Shown piece by piece: positions 51,606 through 53,875 of a DNA stretch of 53,875 nt. Position 1 is the first letter of the stretch, and each line of letters starts with the position of its first letter. Origin of the DNA: DYRB01 sp963802205. GTDB taxonomy: Bacteria > Pseudomonadota > Gammaproteobacteria > Chromatiales > Chromatiaceae. Location of the stretch: assembly GCA_963802205.1 (NCBI GenBank), contig CAWDHW010000022.1, positions 1-53,875 of the forward strand. The letters are read 5' to 3'. The notes under the pieces are model-generated. The model had not been told where the DNA came from, did no database searches, and worked only from the letters and a program-made list of their open reading frames with translations. The position numbers and the translations under genes are program-made.

Positions 51606-52127
51606 ATGGACAACGACGCCGAGGAACTCGAGCTGACGGTCAAGCACGCGGCTTCCCGGAAGGTCAAGGCCTTTATCAGCGATCCGTACAACCGCGGCGG
51701 CGAAGGCTGCCTGGACCTGGCCCGCGCCGTGGAAGAAGCTACCCGCTCCGGAGCCCGGGTCAAGCCCATCTATGAACCGGAGTGGAATATACCCAAAAAG
51801 ATCGAGACCATCGCCACCCGCATGTACGGGGCGGCGCGCATCGACTACACCCGCCAGGCGCGCAAGGACATCGACCTGCTGACCGACCTGGGCTACGACA
51901 AGCTGCACGTGATCATCGCCAAGACCCCCAATTCGCTCTCCGACGATCCCAAGGCCCTGGGCCGGCCGCAAAATTTTGATGTGGACGTAGACCGCGTTTT
52001 CCTTTCGGCCGGGGCCGGCTTCGTGGTGGCGGTCTGCGGGGAAATCATGCTGATGCCGGGCTTGCCCAGGAACCCGGCGGCGGAAACCATCGACATCGAC
52101 GCCACCGGTCACATCAGCGGCCTGTTC
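51606..52127 (+). pseudogene. fhs: Formate-tetrahydrofolate ligase, C-terminal fragment
   Basis: About 174 residues matching the end of Fhs: PEWNIPKKIETIATRMYGA, GYDKLHVIIAKTPNSLSDDP, LGRPQNFDVDVDRVFLSAGA, GEIMLMPGLPRNPAAETIDI and DATGHISGLF. Fhs makes 10-formyl-tetrahydrofolate and is ~560 residues long; the first two thirds are absent. The usual stop after GLF is missing and the frame stays open to 52373, perhaps through another indel. The codon and base composition differ from the DNA before 51600. The gene is fused to guaA and very likely comes from another organism. Confidence 0.88.
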
Positions 52128-52142
52128 AAAAACGGTTTTTGC

Positions 52143-52160
52143 GGTTACCGGCCGGTAACC
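52143..52160. repeat. 18-bp perfect palindrome
   Basis: GGTTACCGGCCGGTAACC reads identically on both strands. It lies between the fhs fragment and the convergent small gene and contains the TAA stop of the latter. It could be a bidirectional terminator stem or a protein-binding site. Confidence 0.6.
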
Positions 52161-52495
52161 TTGAGCGTGGCGGTGATCGTGTCGTGGCGGCCGCATTCGC
52201 GGATGACCCGGATCTCGCCCGTGTTTTGCAGCGGGATCACGGACAGGGTGATCTTGTGCAGGTTGTCCTTGACGTTTTCCCAGGTTCCCTTTTTCTGGAT
52301 AATGAGCCCCTGCGCTTCAAAAATGGTCCGGCTTGGGGGAAGAACGCAGTTCCTGTGCTTCAGCTGCAGGTAAACCGTAACCTGGGTTACCTTGCCTTTG
52401 ACCGCCTTCAGCTCGCTGGAATCGAACGTGATGGCGCAGGGAAAAAGTCCGGCCGTGGCAATGAAAAAAAACAACGCCATGCACGTGCATTTCAA
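52145..52495 (-). CDS. Small exported protein of unknown function
   Basis: 116 residues with a Sec-type signal (MKCTCMALFFFIATAGLFPCA) and a beta-rich mature part (KVTQVTVYLQLKHRNC, GEIRVIRECGRHDTITATLKV) that looks like a small immunoglobulin-type domain. Two Cys residues (near 49 and 101) could form a disulfide. The composition is lower in GC and richer in Lys and Ile than the genes before 51600. It probably sits between fhs and pepT in the source organism. Confidence 0.6.
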   Translation of the reverse strand: MKCTCMALFFFIATAGLFPCAITFDSSELKAVKGKVTQVTVYLQLKHRNCVLPPSRTIFEAQGLIIQKKGTWENVKDNLHKITLSVIPLQNTGEIRVIRECGRHDTITATLKVTGR

Positions 52496-52584
52496 TTTGA
52501 TTCATCTTGGCTGCTCCGTATGATAGTTCAACCTTGCATTTTCCGATTTCTTGCAAAAAAACGCCTGATTCGCGTTTTTATCCC

Positions 52585-53829
52585 TCATTCACTCCAGAGC
52601 TTGAGCAGGTGCACCAGTGTTTCCGACGTTTTTTGCATGTCCTCCAGGGCGATCCACTCGTACTTGGAATGGAAGTTGTTGCCGCCGGTAAAAATGTTGG
52701 GCGTGGGCAGGCCCATAAAACAGAGGCGCGCGCCATCGGTGCCGCCGCGGATGCTGGCGCGTTTGGGAGTCAGGCCGGCCATGGCCACGGCTTTTTCGGC
52801 CTTGGCCAGGATTTCCGGGAAGCGGTCGAGGACCACTTTCATGTTGCGGTAGGATTCGGTGACCTTGACCTCGCTTTTGGCCCCGGGGAATTCGCTGCTG
52901 ACATCATCGGCGATCTTTTTCAGCAGTGCTTCATAATCCTTCAGCCCCTGCTCACTGAAGTCGCGGATCAAAAACTTGATGGAGGCCGTTTCCTCGTTGC
53001 CGCTGAGGTGGTGCGGATGGACGTACCCTTCCCGGCCTTCGGTGGTTTCCGGAGAAAGGGTTTGCTGGGGGAGTCTTTCGACGATGCGGGCGGCGATTTT
53101 GACGGCGTCGACCATTTCGTTTTTGGCGAAGCCCGGGTGAACGTTGATCCCGGATATCTTCAATTTCCAGCGAATCGGCGCAGAATGTTTCGTCCTCGAT
53201 TCCGCCCACTTTTTCGCCGTCGACCGTATAGGCGAAATCGGCCCCGATCTCGGCGGTGGCTGATATGTTCCACCCCACGGCCCGTCTCTTCATCGGGAGT
53301 AAAGACGATTCCAATGTTCGGCCGCGGCAGGTTTGGATCGATGTGCAGCTGGGTCAGGGTGTCCATGATGGCGGCGATGCCGGCCTTGTTGTCTGCCCCC
53401 AGCAGCGTGTTCCCCGAAGCCGTGATGATGGTTTTTCCGGTTTTTTCGAATAAATACGGGTTGTCGCTGGTTTTCAGGACGATGTTTTCACTTGTTGACA
53501 GGACCAGGTCTTGGCCCTGGGTAGTTTTTATGCAGCTGAGGCTGCACGCCGGTACTCTGGGAAACTGCCGGCGAGGTGTCCATATGGGCGATCAGGGCTA
53601 TGGTCGGCACTTCGTGCTTTTGATTGGGTCCCTCCAGGCTTGCCAGCACATATCCCCACTCGGTTACCTGGGCGTCCTTCAGTCCAAGTGTCTTCGAGTT
53701 CAGGTTCTGAGCTTGGCAGGCGAGATCCTTTTGCTTCTCGGTGGAGGGAAGGTCTGCGGATGTGTCGCTGGATTGGGTGTCAATGACCACGTAGCTTGAA
53801 AACCGCTCCAGAATGTCGGGATATTTCAT
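52585..53829 (-). pseudogene. pepT: Peptidase T (tripeptide aminopeptidase), three frameshifts
   Basis: An M20-family metallopeptidase of about 413 residues after repair. Visible in order: MKYPDILERFSSYVVIDTQS, the metal-binding segment ALIAHMDTSPAVS, TLLGADNKAGIAAIMD, FTPDEETGRGVEHI, FAYTVDGEKVGGIEDETFC, GINVHPGFAKNEMVDA and RGGTDGARLCFMGLPTPNIF. The frame shifts at about 53515, 53255 and 53162; each is restored by removing one base. GGAGG precedes the ATG. PepT removes N-terminal residues from tripeptides in the cytoplasm. Given the same insertion pattern elsewhere, sequence error is more likely than decay. Confidence 0.9.
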
Positions 53830-53875
53830 GTTGACCTCCGCAAATGATTATAAATGATTTTAACCGAAAGTAAAA

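Overview
The first ~51.6 kb reads as one GC-rich chromosome segment from a gammaproteobacterium, most likely a purple sulfur bacterium (Chromatiaceae) or close relative. The reasons are a dissimilatory-type ATP sulfurylase, MinCDE, a miaA-hfq-hflX string, dnaX-ybaB-recR, a PHB reductase with its phasin, molybdate uptake, bacteriohemerythrin and several sulfur-type TSUP exporters. This assignment rests on recognising protein families by eye; no search was run. The last ~2.3 kb is lower in GC and codes differently. It holds the C-terminal part of formate-tetrahydrofolate ligase, a small exported protein and a peptidase T gene. It is joined to the middle of guaA at about 51600 and looks like a different organism joined by a chimeric assembly.

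Layout. 0-5 kb: sat at the left edge, a small conserved-looking ORF, and a GltS carrier followed at once by a TAXI-type binding lipoprotein. 5-8 kb: a short CphA'-like cyanophycin synthetase paralogue, a small winged-helix-like protein and a bacteriohemerythrin. 8.3-11.8 kb: modABC translationally coupled to a TSUP permease. 12-19 kb: mostly single-gene units (CBS protein, DUF192-ychJ-ppnP, DUF2288, P-loop protein, CDF zinc exporter, membrane-anchored receiver protein, Tat-exported beta-lactamase-fold protein). 19.3-24.8 kb: minCDE, hinT, recR, ybaB, dnaX and the 4.5S RNA, all on the minus strand. 25-26.6 kb: a YkgJ-like cluster protein and pilT. 26.8-32.5 kb: an eight-gene plus-strand operon with a FtsX-type ABC transporter, a polytopic protein, a TlpA-type thioredoxin lipoprotein, a DsbD_2/TauE-like protein and two NosL-type proteins. 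It has no nosZ in view and is the most interesting locus. 32.6-37 kb: a YadGH-type ABC exporter with a large PAS histidine kinase. 37-42 kb: TSUP, miaA, hfq, hflX, tpm and a Zn-ribbon protein. 42-51.6 kb: mutS (two frameshifts), pgl, phbB (one frameshift), phasin, a DUF4403 protein, guaB and guaA (one frameshift, then truncated).

How it fits together. sat would make ATP from adenylylsulfate at the end of sulfide or sulfur oxidation. PHB, phasin and possibly cyanophycin-related functions handle carbon and nitrogen reserves. ModABC supplies molybdenum. The NosL/ABC/TlpA/DsbD_2 operon looks like a cell-envelope copper and cysteine-redox maturation module.

Data quality. All seven frameshifts recognised (two in mutS, one each in phbB and guaA, three in pepT) are single-base insertions. 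They occur on both sides of the apparent chimeric join, so a sequencing or assembly error process explains them better than gene decay.
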